Origin: CAYNHZ01 sp964397445
GTDB lineage: Bacteria > Bacteroidota > Bacteroidia > Bacteroidales > UBA932
Assembly: GCA_964397445.1 (NCBI GenBank)
Contig: CAYNHZ010000004.1
Coordinates: 121,410-185,409 of the forward strand
DNA length: 64,000 bases
Direction: 5' to 3'
Shown here: positions 8,669 to 17,862 of the stretch, one piece after another
Layout of the letters: each line of letters starts with the position of its first letter
Numbering within the stretch: position 1 is the stretch's first letter
Made by a program: the position numbers and the translations under genes
The notes under the pieces: generated by a model
Database searches by the model: none
What the model was told of the DNA's origin: nothing
What the model saw: only the letters and a program-made list of their open reading frames with translations

Positions 8669-9865
8669 ATGGAAATGACCGAAACAACAGATAAAAAAAG
8701 AAAAAACTTTGTCAACAAACTCAAAGGCGACAGAGTGATATGGCTTATAATTATATTATTGGCTATGATCTCTATTGCTGCTGTCTATTCATCATCAAGC
8801 GCACTCGCTTTCAAGATGGGTAAATCTACCTTCTCATTCCTAATCAAACAGATGAACTTTGTGATCATCGGCTTTGTTTTCTTATTAATATGTTATCGGA
8901 TACCACTTGGATGGTATAGAAGGTTCTCATATATAGCCCTTGCAATATCTGCCGGGCTGCTCTTATACACCATCTTTAACGGAGTTGTCTTGAACAAAGC
9001 AACACGATGGATAGATATCGGCGGACTCTCATTTCAGCCCTCAGAATTTGCAAAAATCGCTGTAGTTCTATATTTAGCAAGAATTCTGGAGACTTCAAAG
9101 ATGGATACATTCAAAGAATATTGCCTTAAAATCTTGATTCCTATAGGGATAATCTGTATTCTCTGTTTATACGGCAGCGTCTCTGTCACCTTGATAATCG
9201 GGATAATATCGTTTATTATTTTGGTTTGTGCAGGGGTAAATTGGAAATATATATTAAGAACTATTGGCCTGATTATAGCAGGTTTAGCTATAATCTACAC
9301 GATTCATAGTTTTACAGGTGTGTTTACGAGAATTGACACCTTTACCGCAAGGATAGAAAGGTTTTTTACAGATGATGAAAAGGAGTTGACAGAACAAGAG
9401 AGAGTGGAATTGGAGGAGAAAAACTATCAATCACAACAATCTGTTGAGGCAATCCAACTCGGAGGTCTCTTTGGACGGGGACCGGGAAACAGTATCAAAA
9501 GGGATACATTGCCTCACCCCTACTCCGATTTTATCTATGCCACCATCATAGAGGAGTGGGGACTCATTGGCGGAATAGTAGTTTTAATGCTCTACATATG
9601 GTTTTTCTACCGATGTATCATAATATCGAACTCTTGTAAAAAACCATTTTCTACATTAGTTGTGCTCGGATTGTCTCTTTTGATCACATTGCAGGCTCTT
9701 CTCCACATACTTGTAAATGTCGGGATTTTCCCGGTTACAGGTCAAACACTGCCGATGATAAGCCTCGGAGGGACATCTCTTGTCATTATGAGTTGTGCTT
9801 TCGGAATTATCTTATCGGTAAATAGAACAATCGAGATTAGTAAAATTGATGTTAATAGTAAATAA
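8669..9865 (+). CDS. ftsW: Peptidoglycan glycosyltransferase FtsW (SEDS family)
   Basis: 398-residue polytopic SEDS protein with about ten hydrophobic segments. Family features include the RWIDIGGLSFQPSEFAKIA motif after the first membrane pairs, the extracytoplasmic GGLFGRGPGNS segment, and the C-terminal TGQTLPMISLGGTS motif. FtsW polymerises lipid II at the septum together with the ftsI product. There is a hydrophilic insert (about 225-260, rich in Glu) in the large extracytoplasmic loop, common in the family. The start lies 4 nt after murD. Confidence 0.95.
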   Translation: MEMTETTDKKRKNFVNKLKGDRVIWLIIILLAMISIAAVYSSSSALAFKMGKSTFSFLIKQMNFVIIGFVFLLICYRIPLGWYRRFSYIALAISAGLLLYTIFNGVVLNKATRWIDIGGLSFQPSEFAKIAVVLYLARILETSKMDTFKEYCLKILIPIGIICILCLYGSVSVTLIIGIISFIILVCAGVNWKYILRTIGLIIAGLAIIYTIHSFTGVFTRIDTFTARIERFFTDDEKELTEQERVELEEKNYQSQQSVEAIQLGGLFGRGPGNSIKRDTLPHPYSDFIYATIIEEWGLIGGIVVLMLYIWFFYRCIIISNSCKKPFSTLVVLGLSLLITLQALLHILVNVGIFPVTGQTLPMISLGGTSLVIMSCAFGIILSVNRTIEISKIDVNSK

Positions 9866-9866
9866 T

Positions 9867-12401
9867 ATGGAACGGAAAAAAGTGATAATAAGTGGTGGCG
9901 GAACAGGGGGACATATTTTCCCGGCTCTCTCTATTGCCAATGCTCTAAAGGAGATAGACTCTGAAATTGAAATACTCTTTGTCGGTGCAGAAGGAAAAAT
10001 GGAGATGGAGAGGGTTCCTGCTGCAGGGTATGAAATCATAGGGTTGCCTGTTGCTGGACTTCAACGCAAACTCTCCCTCTCCAACCTATCACTCCCATTT
10101 AAATTACTTAAAAGTATTTCTAAGGCAGGAAAAATAATTAATCGATTCAAACCAGACATAGCAGTTGGTGTCGGAGGATATGCGAGTGCTCCCCTATTGT
10201 GGTCAGCATCAAAGAGGGGAATCCCTTGTTTGATTCAAGAACAAAACTCATTTGCCGGATTAACAAACAAAATATTGGGCAAAAAAGCCTCAAAAATATG
10301 TGTTGCATATAGTGGAATGGAGAGATTTTTCCCAAAAGAAAAGATCATATATACAGGCAATCCTATCAGAAAAGAGATGAAGCCCTTTACCATTGAAGAG
10401 AAGAGAAAGGGGTATGAATTTTACAAATTGAAAGAGGATCTTCCCTGTGTATTTGTTGTCGGCGGGAGTTTAGGATGCGGAACCCTTAACAGAGTGATGA
10501 AAAAATGGTGCCTTGAAAACGGAAAAGAGAGCAGGTATCAAATAATATGGCAAAGTGGAAAGGGGTACAACCAGAATATCTCAGAATTCTTCAGCAATCT
10601 TCCCGGTGCTGAGATCAATAGCGATAGCAGAGTTTATGGAAATGTTAAAAATTTTGATTTCATATCAAGAATGGATTTAGCATATGCAGCAGCAGATATT
10701 ATAATATCAAGGGCGGGAGCAGGGACAATTTCAGAGTTATGCGCTGCCGGTAAAGCCTCTATTTTTGTTCCGTCACCTGTTGTCGCAGAGGACCATCAAA
10801 CCCACAATGCAATGGCACTTGTTGAACAATCAGCTGCGATAATGGTTAAAGATTTTGAGGCAGAAGAGAGACTTATAGAGGTGTTTGAAGGGCTGTTGTT
10901 CGACAAAGAAAAAATAAAGTCTTTAGAGAAAAATATATTGACACTTGCCAAACCAAATGCGGCACAAGATATTGCAAAGGAAGTTATTAAGGCTGCAGGA
11001 TGGGAAAGTCACCCAATAAAAAATGTGTATTTCATAGGAATCGGGGGGATCGGAATGAGTGCTATTGCAAGATATTACAATTTTGCAGGATATTCAGTCT
11101 CAGGATACGATCGCACTCAAAGTAAACTAACATCCGCCCTTGAAAAAGAGGGGATTAAAATCCATTTTGAAGAGAATATTGACTTCATACCAAAAGAGGT
11201 AAACGATACTTTAGTGATTTACACGCCTGCTATTCCTCAAGATATGAAGGAGTTAATCTATGTGAAAGAGAGGGGATACAGACTCATAAAACGGTCACTT
11301 GCCCTTGGCGAGATAGCATCCTCCAAAAAATGTCTTGCTATCTCTGGCACCCACGGGAAGACCACTACGAGCACACTTTTAGCCCATATCTTGACAGATA
11401 GCGGAGAGGGGTGTAATGCATTTCTTGGTGGAATCTCAAAGAATTACTCCTCAAATCTTCTACTTAGTAAGAACAATGTTCTCGTTGCAGAAGCGGACGA
11501 ATTTGACAGATCTTTTCTCCAACTTTATCCCGAGATAGCAGTTATAACCTCGATGGATGCAGATCATCTCGACATCTATTCGAATATAGATTCTCTACAA
11601 GAAGCATTTATTGCATTCGCATCACAAGTTAAAGAGTTTCTTATAGTTAAAAAGGGGCTTGAACACCACTTCAAAAAGGGTGAACAAAATACTACAAAAG
11701 CAAAAATCTATACATACTCATACGACAATCCGGAAGCCGATTTTTACCCATCAGATATTGTCATCTCAAATGATGGAGTTGTGAAATTTACCCTCAATCT
11801 ATTGGATATAAAAGTGAAAGATTGTGTGGTAGGTATTCCCGGCTGGGTAAATGTTGAGAATGGAGTTGCAGCCTCAGCAGTATCATTTCTACACGGTCTC
11901 TCTCCTGAAAAAATCAAAAAGGGGCTCTCTACATTTCAAGGGGTGGAGAGGAGATTCGATATTCAGGTAAAAGGGGACAAATGCGCATACATTGACGACT
12001 ATGCCCACCATCCAAAAGAGATCTCTGCTGCTATAAGTACTATTAGAAATATATTTCCAAATAGAAAACTATGCGGCATATTTCAGCCCCATTTATTTAC
12101 CAGAACAAGAGATTTTTATAAAGACTTTGCAGAGAGCTTGAGTAAGCTCGACGAATTAATTCTCCTTCCTATCTATCCTGCAAGGGAGAGTCCTATCGAG
12201 GGGATCACTTCTAAAATAATATTAGACTTAGTTTCTATCGAAAATAAGAAAATAGTGGATAAAGAGGACTTATTAAGAGAAATTCAGGACAGAGATATTG
12301 ATATACTCATTACCTTTGGGGCTGGAGATATTGATAGATTTATTTTACCCATAAAACAACTAATAGAAGAGAGGGTCTCTTCTACAAAACAGATAAAATA
12401 A
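9867..12401 (+). CDS. murG-murC: MurG-MurC fusion: lipid II-forming GlcNAc transferase joined to UDP-MurNAc:L-alanine ligase
   Basis: One uninterrupted frame of 844 codons from the ATG at 9867 (MERKKVIISGGGTGGH), which follows the ftsW stop by 1 nt; an upstream ATG at 9846 lies inside ftsW. Residues 1 to about 377 are a complete MurG: GGGTGGH donor loop, GVGGYAS, QEQNSFAG, and SRAGAGTISEL for UDP-GlcNAc binding. Residues from about 383 are a complete MurC: GIGGIGMSA, P-loop SGTHGKTTTS (about 493-502), DADHLDIY, DDYAHHPKEI. The parts are normally separate adjacent genes. The join has no stop and almost no linker. MurC acts first in the cytosolic pathway and MurG last at the membrane. A sequencing indel that removed a stop is the alternative. 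Confidence 0.9.
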   Translation: MERKKVIISGGGTGGHIFPALSIANALKEIDSEIEILFVGAEGKMEMERVPAAGYEIIGLPVAGLQRKLSLSNLSLPFKLLKSISKAGKIINRFKPDIAVGVGGYASAPLLWSASKRGIPCLIQEQNSFAGLTNKILGKKASKICVAYSGMERFFPKEKIIYTGNPIRKEMKPFTIEEKRKGYEFYKLKEDLPCVFVVGGSLGCGTLNRVMKKWCLENGKESRYQIIWQSGKGYNQNISEFFSNLPGAEINSDSRVYGNVKNFDFISRMDLAYAAADIIISRAGAGTISELCAAGKASIFVPSPVVAEDHQTHNAMALVEQSAAIMVKDFEAEERLIEVFEGLLFDKEKIKSLEKNILTLAKPNAAQDIAKEVIKAAGWESHPIKNVYFIGIGGIGMSAIARYYNFAGYSVSGYDRTQSKLTSALEKEGIKIHFEENIDFIPKEVNDTLVIYTPAIPQDMKELIYVKERGYRLIKRSLALGEIASSKKCLAISGTHGKTTTSTLLAHILTDSGEGCNAFLGGISKNYSSNLLLSKNNVLVAEADEFDRSFLQLYPEIAVITSMDADHLDIYSNIDSLQEAFIAFASQVKEFLIVKKGLEHHFKKGEQNTTKAKIYTYSYDNPEADFYPSDIVISNDGVVKFTLNLLDIKVKDCVVGIPGWVNVENGVAASAVSFLHGLSPEKIKKGLSTFQGVERRFDIQVKGDKCAYIDDYAHHPKEISAAISTIRNIFPNRKLCGIFQPHLFTRTRDFYKDFAESLSKLDELILLPIYPARESPIEGITSKIILDLVSIENKKIVDKEDLLREIQDRDIDILITFGAGDIDRFILPIKQLIEERVSSTKQIK

Positions 12402-12408
12402 AAGGGGT

Positions 12409-13218
12409 TTGAAGAGGTTCGTTACATACTTTTTAGCAACAATATTGGTGGGGATTTTCTCTGCCTACTTCTATTTTGCCTCGACCCTTAAATCCAAAGG
12501 AGAGCATCTTGAGGTGTGTAAATCAATCCAAGTCGAAATATCTGACAGTATGATAAATAGATTTGTAAGTAAAGAAGAGGTAAAGGGTATTTTGATCAAT
12601 TCAAAGCTCAAACCCTTAGGTGAAGAGACAAGGAAAATAGATCTTTACCAATTGGAGAAATTATTAGACAGTCGGAGCGCAATAAAAAAAGGAGATGTCT
12701 CTATTGATAGAAATGGGGATTTATCTGTAAAAGTGACACAGAGGCGACCTGTACTTCGCATCAACGCACCTCAAGGAGGCTTTTATGTCGATCAGACAGG
12801 ATATATATTTCCTCTGGTACACACATTCACCTCTTATGTTCCCATAGTTTCGGGCAATCTCCCTGTAAATCTCGGAGTTAACTATAGGGGAAATATCGAA
12901 GAGGAGCACGAAAAATGGATGAATCAATTGATATCTTTAGGAACTTATCTATCCAAAAACGAGTTTTGGAATGCTCAAATCCAACAGATATACATTGAGG
13001 AGGGTGGAGATGTGATCCTATACACGAGAGTTGGGGATCAAAGTATAAATTTCGGGTCGTTAGACGATATAGAGTTTAAGTTTGCAAAACTCAACTCCTA
13101 TTATCAGAATATTGTCCCCGTTTACGGTTGGAATCGTTACTCAAATATCAATTTGAAGTATTCAGATCAAATAATTTGTACATTAAAAAAGAAAAATAAT
13201 AAAAACTTATCTATATGA
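12409..13218 (+). CDS. ftsQ: Cell division protein FtsQ
   Basis: 269 residues, starting at TTG 12409 (MKRFVTYFLATILVGIFSAY) because no ATG fits the N-terminal anchor. One membrane segment at about 5-25 is followed by a periplasmic POTRA-like region (about 35-110) and the FtsQ beta domain. FtsQ links FtsL/FtsB to the rest of the divisome. Sequence conservation is low; the call rests on topology, size and position just before ftsA. The last 4 nt overlap the ftsA start (ATGA). Confidence 0.85.
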   Translation: MKRFVTYFLATILVGIFSAYFYFASTLKSKGEHLEVCKSIQVEISDSMINRFVSKEEVKGILINSKLKPLGEETRKIDLYQLEKLLDSRSAIKKGDVSIDRNGDLSVKVTQRRPVLRINAPQGGFYVDQTGYIFPLVHTFTSYVPIVSGNLPVNLGVNYRGNIEEEHEKWMNQLISLGTYLSKNEFWNAQIQQIYIEEGGDVILYTRVGDQSINFGSLDDIEFKFAKLNSYYQNIVPVYGWNRYSNINLKYSDQIICTLKKKNNKNLSI

Positions 13219-14576
13219 GTAAATATGTAACAGCTATTGATTTAGGTACCACAAAAGTCGTTACTATCGTTGGAGAGATGACCTCAATTGGGGTAAAAAT
13301 CATAGGGTATAGTGAAGCACCCTCTTCAGGTGTGATGAGGGGTGAGGTAATCAATATACAGAAAGTATTAGAAGCCCTACTTCCCACGATTAAAGAGATT
13401 GAAGAACAAATAGATGACTTTAAAGTTAAAGATGTATATGTTGGGATTGCAGGCCAAAATATACGATGCGATGCCAACTCGATAAAAAGACACCGTTCAA
13501 ATCCATCGATCCTTATCACAAAACAAGAGATCGATACTATGCAAAAAGAGATGTACCAATCGAGGGTTGCCCCAGGCGAACAAGTTCTTCACGTCATTCC
13601 ACAATCATACAATATCGATGAACATATGGGTATCCCTGACGCGATAGGGATGGACGGAAAAGAGATAGATGGTAATTATCGTCTATTCATTGGGAGGACA
13701 AACTCTGCCACTCATAGTGAGTCGGTAATCAGAAGGGCAAATCTAAATCTAAAACATCTCATATTAGAGCCTATCGCATCTGCAAAAGCCCTCCTTACCG
13801 ATGACGAGATGGAGTTGGGAGTTGCAATGGTAGATATAGGGGGAGGGACCACAGATCTACTCATCTACTACGACAATATTATTCGCCATACAGCAGTTAT
13901 CCCCTTTGGTGGAAACTCTATCACTGAAGATATCAGACAGATATGCGGAGTATCGCTAAAACATGCAGAGGCGCTCAAGAAACAACACGGCTCGTGCATA
14001 AGTGAGTTTGCCCCTGAAAACAAATCCATAGCAATAAAAGGGAAAAACGGAGAGGTTTCCAAAGAGGTAACATTCAAGCTTTTATCAAGTGCTATAGAGG
14101 CGAGAGTAAGTGAAATAATAGCAACTGTTATGTATGAAATCGAAAAATCCTCATATAAAGATAAAATAAGAAGGGGGATAGTTTTAACAGGAGGTTCATC
14201 CCAACTCAATCATATTCAAAACCTTACAAAACAAATCACAGGCTATAATGTAAGAATAGCATTCCCAGACACAGGTGTTATCACCCCAAACTCAAGGGAG
14301 GAGATTTACAAGCCCAGCGCATCAACAGCCGTAGGGTTGATTTTAAAGGGATTTGAATATGAAGAGGACGATGTAGATATAGTTGAAGAAAACATTGATA
14401 CCGATATTTTCGGGAAAACTATCAATGATCCCCAACAACAAGAGAGTCTGAAGAGAGATAAAGAGGTGAAGGAAATTAAAGAAAACAAAGAGCGACCTAA
14501 CCAAAGAATCGGTTTAAAAAAACGACTTGGAGGGTTGATTGACGATATTTTCGCTACACCTGATAACGAAGCTTAA
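13215..14576 (+). CDS. ftsA: Cell division protein FtsA
   Basis: 453 residues, actin-like ATPase that tethers FtsZ filaments to the membrane. The phosphate-1 motif is AIDLGTTKVV (8-17), the phosphate-2 motif MVDIGGGTTDLLIY (about 205-218) and the adenosine motif VLTGGSSQL (about 322-330). The SHS2/1C domain lies at about 85-165. The C terminus carries a basic amphipathic helix (RIGLKKRLGGLIDDIF) that fits the membrane-targeting sequence, reached through a charged Glu/Lys-rich linker. The start overlaps ftsQ and ftsZ follows after 15 nt. Confidence 0.96.
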   Translation: MSKYVTAIDLGTTKVVTIVGEMTSIGVKIIGYSEAPSSGVMRGEVINIQKVLEALLPTIKEIEEQIDDFKVKDVYVGIAGQNIRCDANSIKRHRSNPSILITKQEIDTMQKEMYQSRVAPGEQVLHVIPQSYNIDEHMGIPDAIGMDGKEIDGNYRLFIGRTNSATHSESVIRRANLNLKHLILEPIASAKALLTDDEMELGVAMVDIGGGTTDLLIYYDNIIRHTAVIPFGGNSITEDIRQICGVSLKHAEALKKQHGSCISEFAPENKSIAIKGKNGEVSKEVTFKLLSSAIEARVSEIIATVMYEIEKSSYKDKIRRGIVLTGGSSQLNHIQNLTKQITGYNVRIAFPDTGVITPNSREEIYKPSASTAVGLILKGFEYEEDDVDIVEENIDTDIFGKTINDPQQQESLKRDKEVKEIKENKERPNQRIGLKKRLGGLIDDIFATPDNEA

Positions 14577-14591
14577 TATACACTTAATGTT

Positions 14592-15836
14592 ATGAATGAA
14601 TTTTTACCAAATGATTGGGCACAAAAGAAATCAATTATTAAAGTAATTGGGGTTGGTGGTGGAGGCAGCAATGCTGTTACACAGATGTATAGACTCGGTA
14701 TTAAAGATGTTGAATTTATGATCTGCAACACCGATAGTCAAGCCTTATCCGGTTCGGATGTCCCCGAGAAATTACAACTCGGCACCATTCTGACAAAAGG
14801 ATTAGGGGCTGGCTGCAATCCTGAACAAGGGAGAAATGCTGCAATAGAGTCTATTGACTCCATTAAAAAAAGGATGGAGGGGAGTACCCAAATGGTGTTT
14901 ATTACAGCAGGTATGGGTGGTGGTACAGGTACGGGGGCAGCTCCTGTAATTGCGAAAATTGCCAAGGATATGGGACTCCTTACAATAGGTGTCGTTACAC
15001 AACCATTTAAGGATGAGGGAAATGAGTTTCTTAAAAGGGCTTACGAAGGGATTCAAGAGCTCGCCAAATATGTAGATTCATTGCTCATTATTGATAATCA
15101 AAAATTGTATGATATTTACGGAGATCTTAAAGTAAGAGATGCCTTTCCGAAAGCGGACGGAGTATTGAATACTGCTGTTAAAGGGATCGCAGAGATTATA
15201 ACAGGGGAAGGGTATATCAATGTCGATTTTGCAGACTTGAAAATGGTTATGAAAAACAGCGGAATGGCACTAATGGGTGTAGGGGAGGCCTCCGGTGAGA
15301 ATAGAGCTACAATCGCTGTTGAGAAGGCTTTTTCATCTCCACTACTAAATGACTACGACCTAAGGACTGCAAAAAGTGCACTGATAAATATCCGCTCAAA
15401 CGAAGAGAACGGACTAACTATGTCGGAATTGCGTCAGATAATGGACTATATAAAAGAGTTCACAGGATCTGCCTCTAATTTCAAACGGGGAGTTGTCTTT
15501 GATAAGAATATGGATGGCGATACGATCAGTGTTACTATCGTTGCGACAGGATTTAAAATGCACATAAACGCACCTCCAGAGAGGAAAATAGAGAGAGATG
15601 AAGATGAACTTGTCACTTTGGAGGATGATGAAGATGATAACATTTCAGGAAGGGGTGGTACGATAATCCTCTCATCTCCCGAAACAACTATTGAGACCGA
15701 CACAAGACTAAGACACTTTAGCATTGAGGACACCTCAATATACACTCCTGGGATAAATGTTGCTGATTTTGAGAATGAAACAGCATTTGCAAGGAGAGAG
15801 AGGTTGAAAAAGATGAGGTCGGAGGAGAATAAATAA
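14592..15836 (+). CDS. ftsZ: Cell division GTPase FtsZ
   Basis: 414 residues, tubulin homologue that forms the Z-ring. The GTP-binding signature GGGTGTG is at 109-115, the N-terminal loop GVGGGGSNAV at 20-29, and the synergy loop NVDFADLKMVM supplies catalytic acidic residues. A hydrophilic Asp/Glu-rich linker (about 330-395) leads to a short C-terminal tail (NVADFENETAFARRERLKKM), the expected FtsA-binding peptide. It is the last division gene of the cluster; gltX follows after 40 nt with no clear hairpin terminator between. Confidence 0.97.
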   Translation: MNEFLPNDWAQKKSIIKVIGVGGGGSNAVTQMYRLGIKDVEFMICNTDSQALSGSDVPEKLQLGTILTKGLGAGCNPEQGRNAAIESIDSIKKRMEGSTQMVFITAGMGGGTGTGAAPVIAKIAKDMGLLTIGVVTQPFKDEGNEFLKRAYEGIQELAKYVDSLLIIDNQKLYDIYGDLKVRDAFPKADGVLNTAVKGIAEIITGEGYINVDFADLKMVMKNSGMALMGVGEASGENRATIAVEKAFSSPLLNDYDLRTAKSALINIRSNEENGLTMSELRQIMDYIKEFTGSASNFKRGVVFDKNMDGDTISVTIVATGFKMHINAPPERKIERDEDELVTLEDDEDDNISGRGGTIILSSPETTIETDTRLRHFSIEDTSIYTPGINVADFENETAFARRERLKKMRSEENK

Positions 15837-15876
15837 CAATTTTAATTGGAAGAAGTTTTTTTATAAAAAAGAAAAT

Positions 15877-17433
15877 ATGCAAAACAGAAAAGTAAGGGTT
15901 AGATTTGCCCCAAGCCCAACAGGGGCTCTTCATATGGGGGGAGTTAGGACAGCACTTTATAACTACTTGTTTGCCAAACAAAACGGTGGAGATTTTATCC
16001 TTAGAATAGAGGATACAGATTCACAGAGATTTGTCCCGGGTGCGGAAAAATATATCATAGACTCTTTAAAATGGTGTGGTATTTTACCTGATGAGGGGGT
16101 AAATGAAGCCGGAGAGATAGTTGAGACACCATCAGAAAAACACCCTCACGCGCCCTATCGTCAATCTCAGAGGAAAAGCATATACAGAAAGTATGCTGAA
16201 GAGCTTATAAATAAAGGTTTTGCATATTACGCATTTGACTCCTCTGAGGAGCTCAACGAAATGAGAAAACTATCTGAATCAAAGGGAGAAACTTTCATAT
16301 ACGGACATTTAAATAGAAACTCCCTAAAAAATTCATTATCACTCCCTTCAGACACTTGTCAAAAATTGATTTCCGAAGGTAATCAGTGGACAATCAGATT
16401 CAAAAATCCTGAGAACAGAGTGGTAAAGATGGATGATCTTATTAGGGGTGAGATCGAAGTAAACACTTCGACATTGGATGATAAAGTGCTATGGAAAGCT
16501 GCAGACGAACTCCCTACCTACCACCTTGCAAATATTGTGGATGACCATTTGATGGAGATCACAAATGTCATAAGGGGAGAGGAGTGGTTACCATCACTCC
16601 CTCTCCACTATCTTCTATATGAAGCATTTGGATGGCAAGAGAGTCAACCTCGATTTGCTCACCTCTCCCTCCTACTCAAACCTGACGGAAAAGGGAAATT
16701 GAGTAAAAGGGATGGAGATCGATTGGGCTTCCCAGTATTTCCTTTGAGATGGGTTTCACCAGAAGGGGACATCTCAAGGGGGTATAAAGAGGATGGCTAT
16801 TACCCTGAGGCATTTGTTAATATAATAGCCCTCTTAGGTTGGAATCCTGGCAACGACAAAGAGATACTATCTATGAATGATTTGATAGAACTTTTCTCCA
16901 TTGACAGAGTGGTTAAATCAGGGGCAAGATTCAATCCGGAGAAGGCTAAATGGTTTAATCAAGAATATCTTAGGATGAAAAGTGATAGAGAACTCGCAAA
17001 CGAATACGACACAATACTTAGAAACAAAGGGATAGTTGCAAACATTGATTTTATCGAAGCTGTCTGCTCAATAATAAAAGAGAGGGCACACTTTGTTTCC
17101 GATTTCTGGGAGCTATCAGATTATTTCTTTATTGCCCCCGCTTCATACGATAAACAGGTAGTTGAGAAGTTTTGGAAAGGGGATATTAAAACCAGCATCG
17201 ATCAGATCAAACTCCTGATTGAAGATATTTCCATATTTGAAAAAGGGGTTATAGAAGAGGATATTCACAATTTCATAAAAGACAATAATCTACCTATGGG
17301 TAAGATTATGAATTGTTTAAGACTTGCATTAGTGGGGACATCAAAAGGTCCGGGGGTAATTGATATTATCTCCCTTATCGGCAAAGATGAGACCATAAGA
17401 AGAATTGATCAAGCAATAGAGAGAATAGGGTAA
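15877..17433 (+). CDS. gltX: Glutamyl-tRNA synthetase
   Basis: 518 residues, class I aminoacyl-tRNA synthetase charging tRNA-Glu. The HIGH-type motif is HMGG (19-22, within PSPTGALHMGGVRTAL) and the KMSKS-type motif is KLSKR (in GKGKLSKRDGDRL). The C-terminal anticodon-binding domain (about 345-518) ends normally. HMGG/KLSKR variants are common for this enzyme. It is convergent with the minus-strand anti-sigma-like gene, 18 nt away, without an obvious terminator. Confidence 0.96.
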   Translation: MQNRKVRVRFAPSPTGALHMGGVRTALYNYLFAKQNGGDFILRIEDTDSQRFVPGAEKYIIDSLKWCGILPDEGVNEAGEIVETPSEKHPHAPYRQSQRKSIYRKYAEELINKGFAYYAFDSSEELNEMRKLSESKGETFIYGHLNRNSLKNSLSLPSDTCQKLISEGNQWTIRFKNPENRVVKMDDLIRGEIEVNTSTLDDKVLWKAADELPTYHLANIVDDHLMEITNVIRGEEWLPSLPLHYLLYEAFGWQESQPRFAHLSLLLKPDGKGKLSKRDGDRLGFPVFPLRWVSPEGDISRGYKEDGYYPEAFVNIIALLGWNPGNDKEILSMNDLIELFSIDRVVKSGARFNPEKAKWFNQEYLRMKSDRELANEYDTILRNKGIVANIDFIEAVCSIIKERAHFVSDFWELSDYFFIAPASYDKQVVEKFWKGDIKTSIDQIKLLIEDISIFEKGVIEEDIHNFIKDNNLPMGKIMNCLRLALVGTSKGPGVIDIISLIGKDETIRRIDQAIERIG

Positions 17434-17451
17434 AAATCTATATCATATGGG

Positions 17452-17862
17452 TTAAAGGGTATCTTTTACAAATGTGCTATATTGTTGATAGGTCATAGTA
17501 TCCACATCAAACACATCATTTCCACCCTTCCCTTCATTGATTTCAAATTTTTGTAATTGCTCATTATTGAGTTTTATCTCCCTTAATTGGAATATCCCAA
17601 TTCCGAGTCCAAGGATGACTACTATTGTCGCAGCAGCACGTGCCCAAGAAGAGTTTCCTATAGAAGTCATAATATGCTTAAAATCTCTGACTTGACCAAT
17701 TTTATTAAATTCGGATTTTAGCCTCCTCAATCTATCAAGCTCCTCCCTATACTCCTTGCACTCTCTAAGATGGATTTGCACAGATGTTTCCTCATCCGGA
17801 GACATCCTATTGAGAAAATATCTTGTTATCTCCTCCATTGATATATGCACCTTTTTATCCAT
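17452..17862 (-). CDS. Small membrane protein resembling an anti-sigma factor
   Basis: 136 residues. The N-terminal part (about 1-50, MEEITRYFLNRMSPDEETSV then HLRECKEYREELDRL) has the layout of a zf-HC2 anti-sigma domain, but the zinc motif HxxxCxxC is incomplete: His and the first Cys are present and the second Cys is Tyr. One membrane segment lies at about 73-93 (ARAAATIVVILGLGIGIFQL), followed by a short, probably extracytoplasmic tail. Its start overlaps the end of the sigma-like gene by 8 nt, the usual arrangement of an ECF sigma factor and its membrane-bound inhibitor. Function is inferred from layout and context. Confidence 0.55.
   Translation of the reverse strand: MDKKVHISMEEITRYFLNRMSPDEETSVQIHLRECKEYREELDRLRRLKSEFNKIGQVRDFKHIMTSIGNSSWARAAATIVVILGLGIGIFQLREIKLNNEQLQKFEINEGKGGNDVFDVDTMTYQQYSTFVKDTL

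Noticed and set aside
14592..15836. Truncation of FtsZ because the C-terminal peptide differs from the enterobacterial one
   Set aside because: The tail follows an acidic linker and ends in a basic, Arg-rich peptide as expected for the phylum; length is normal.
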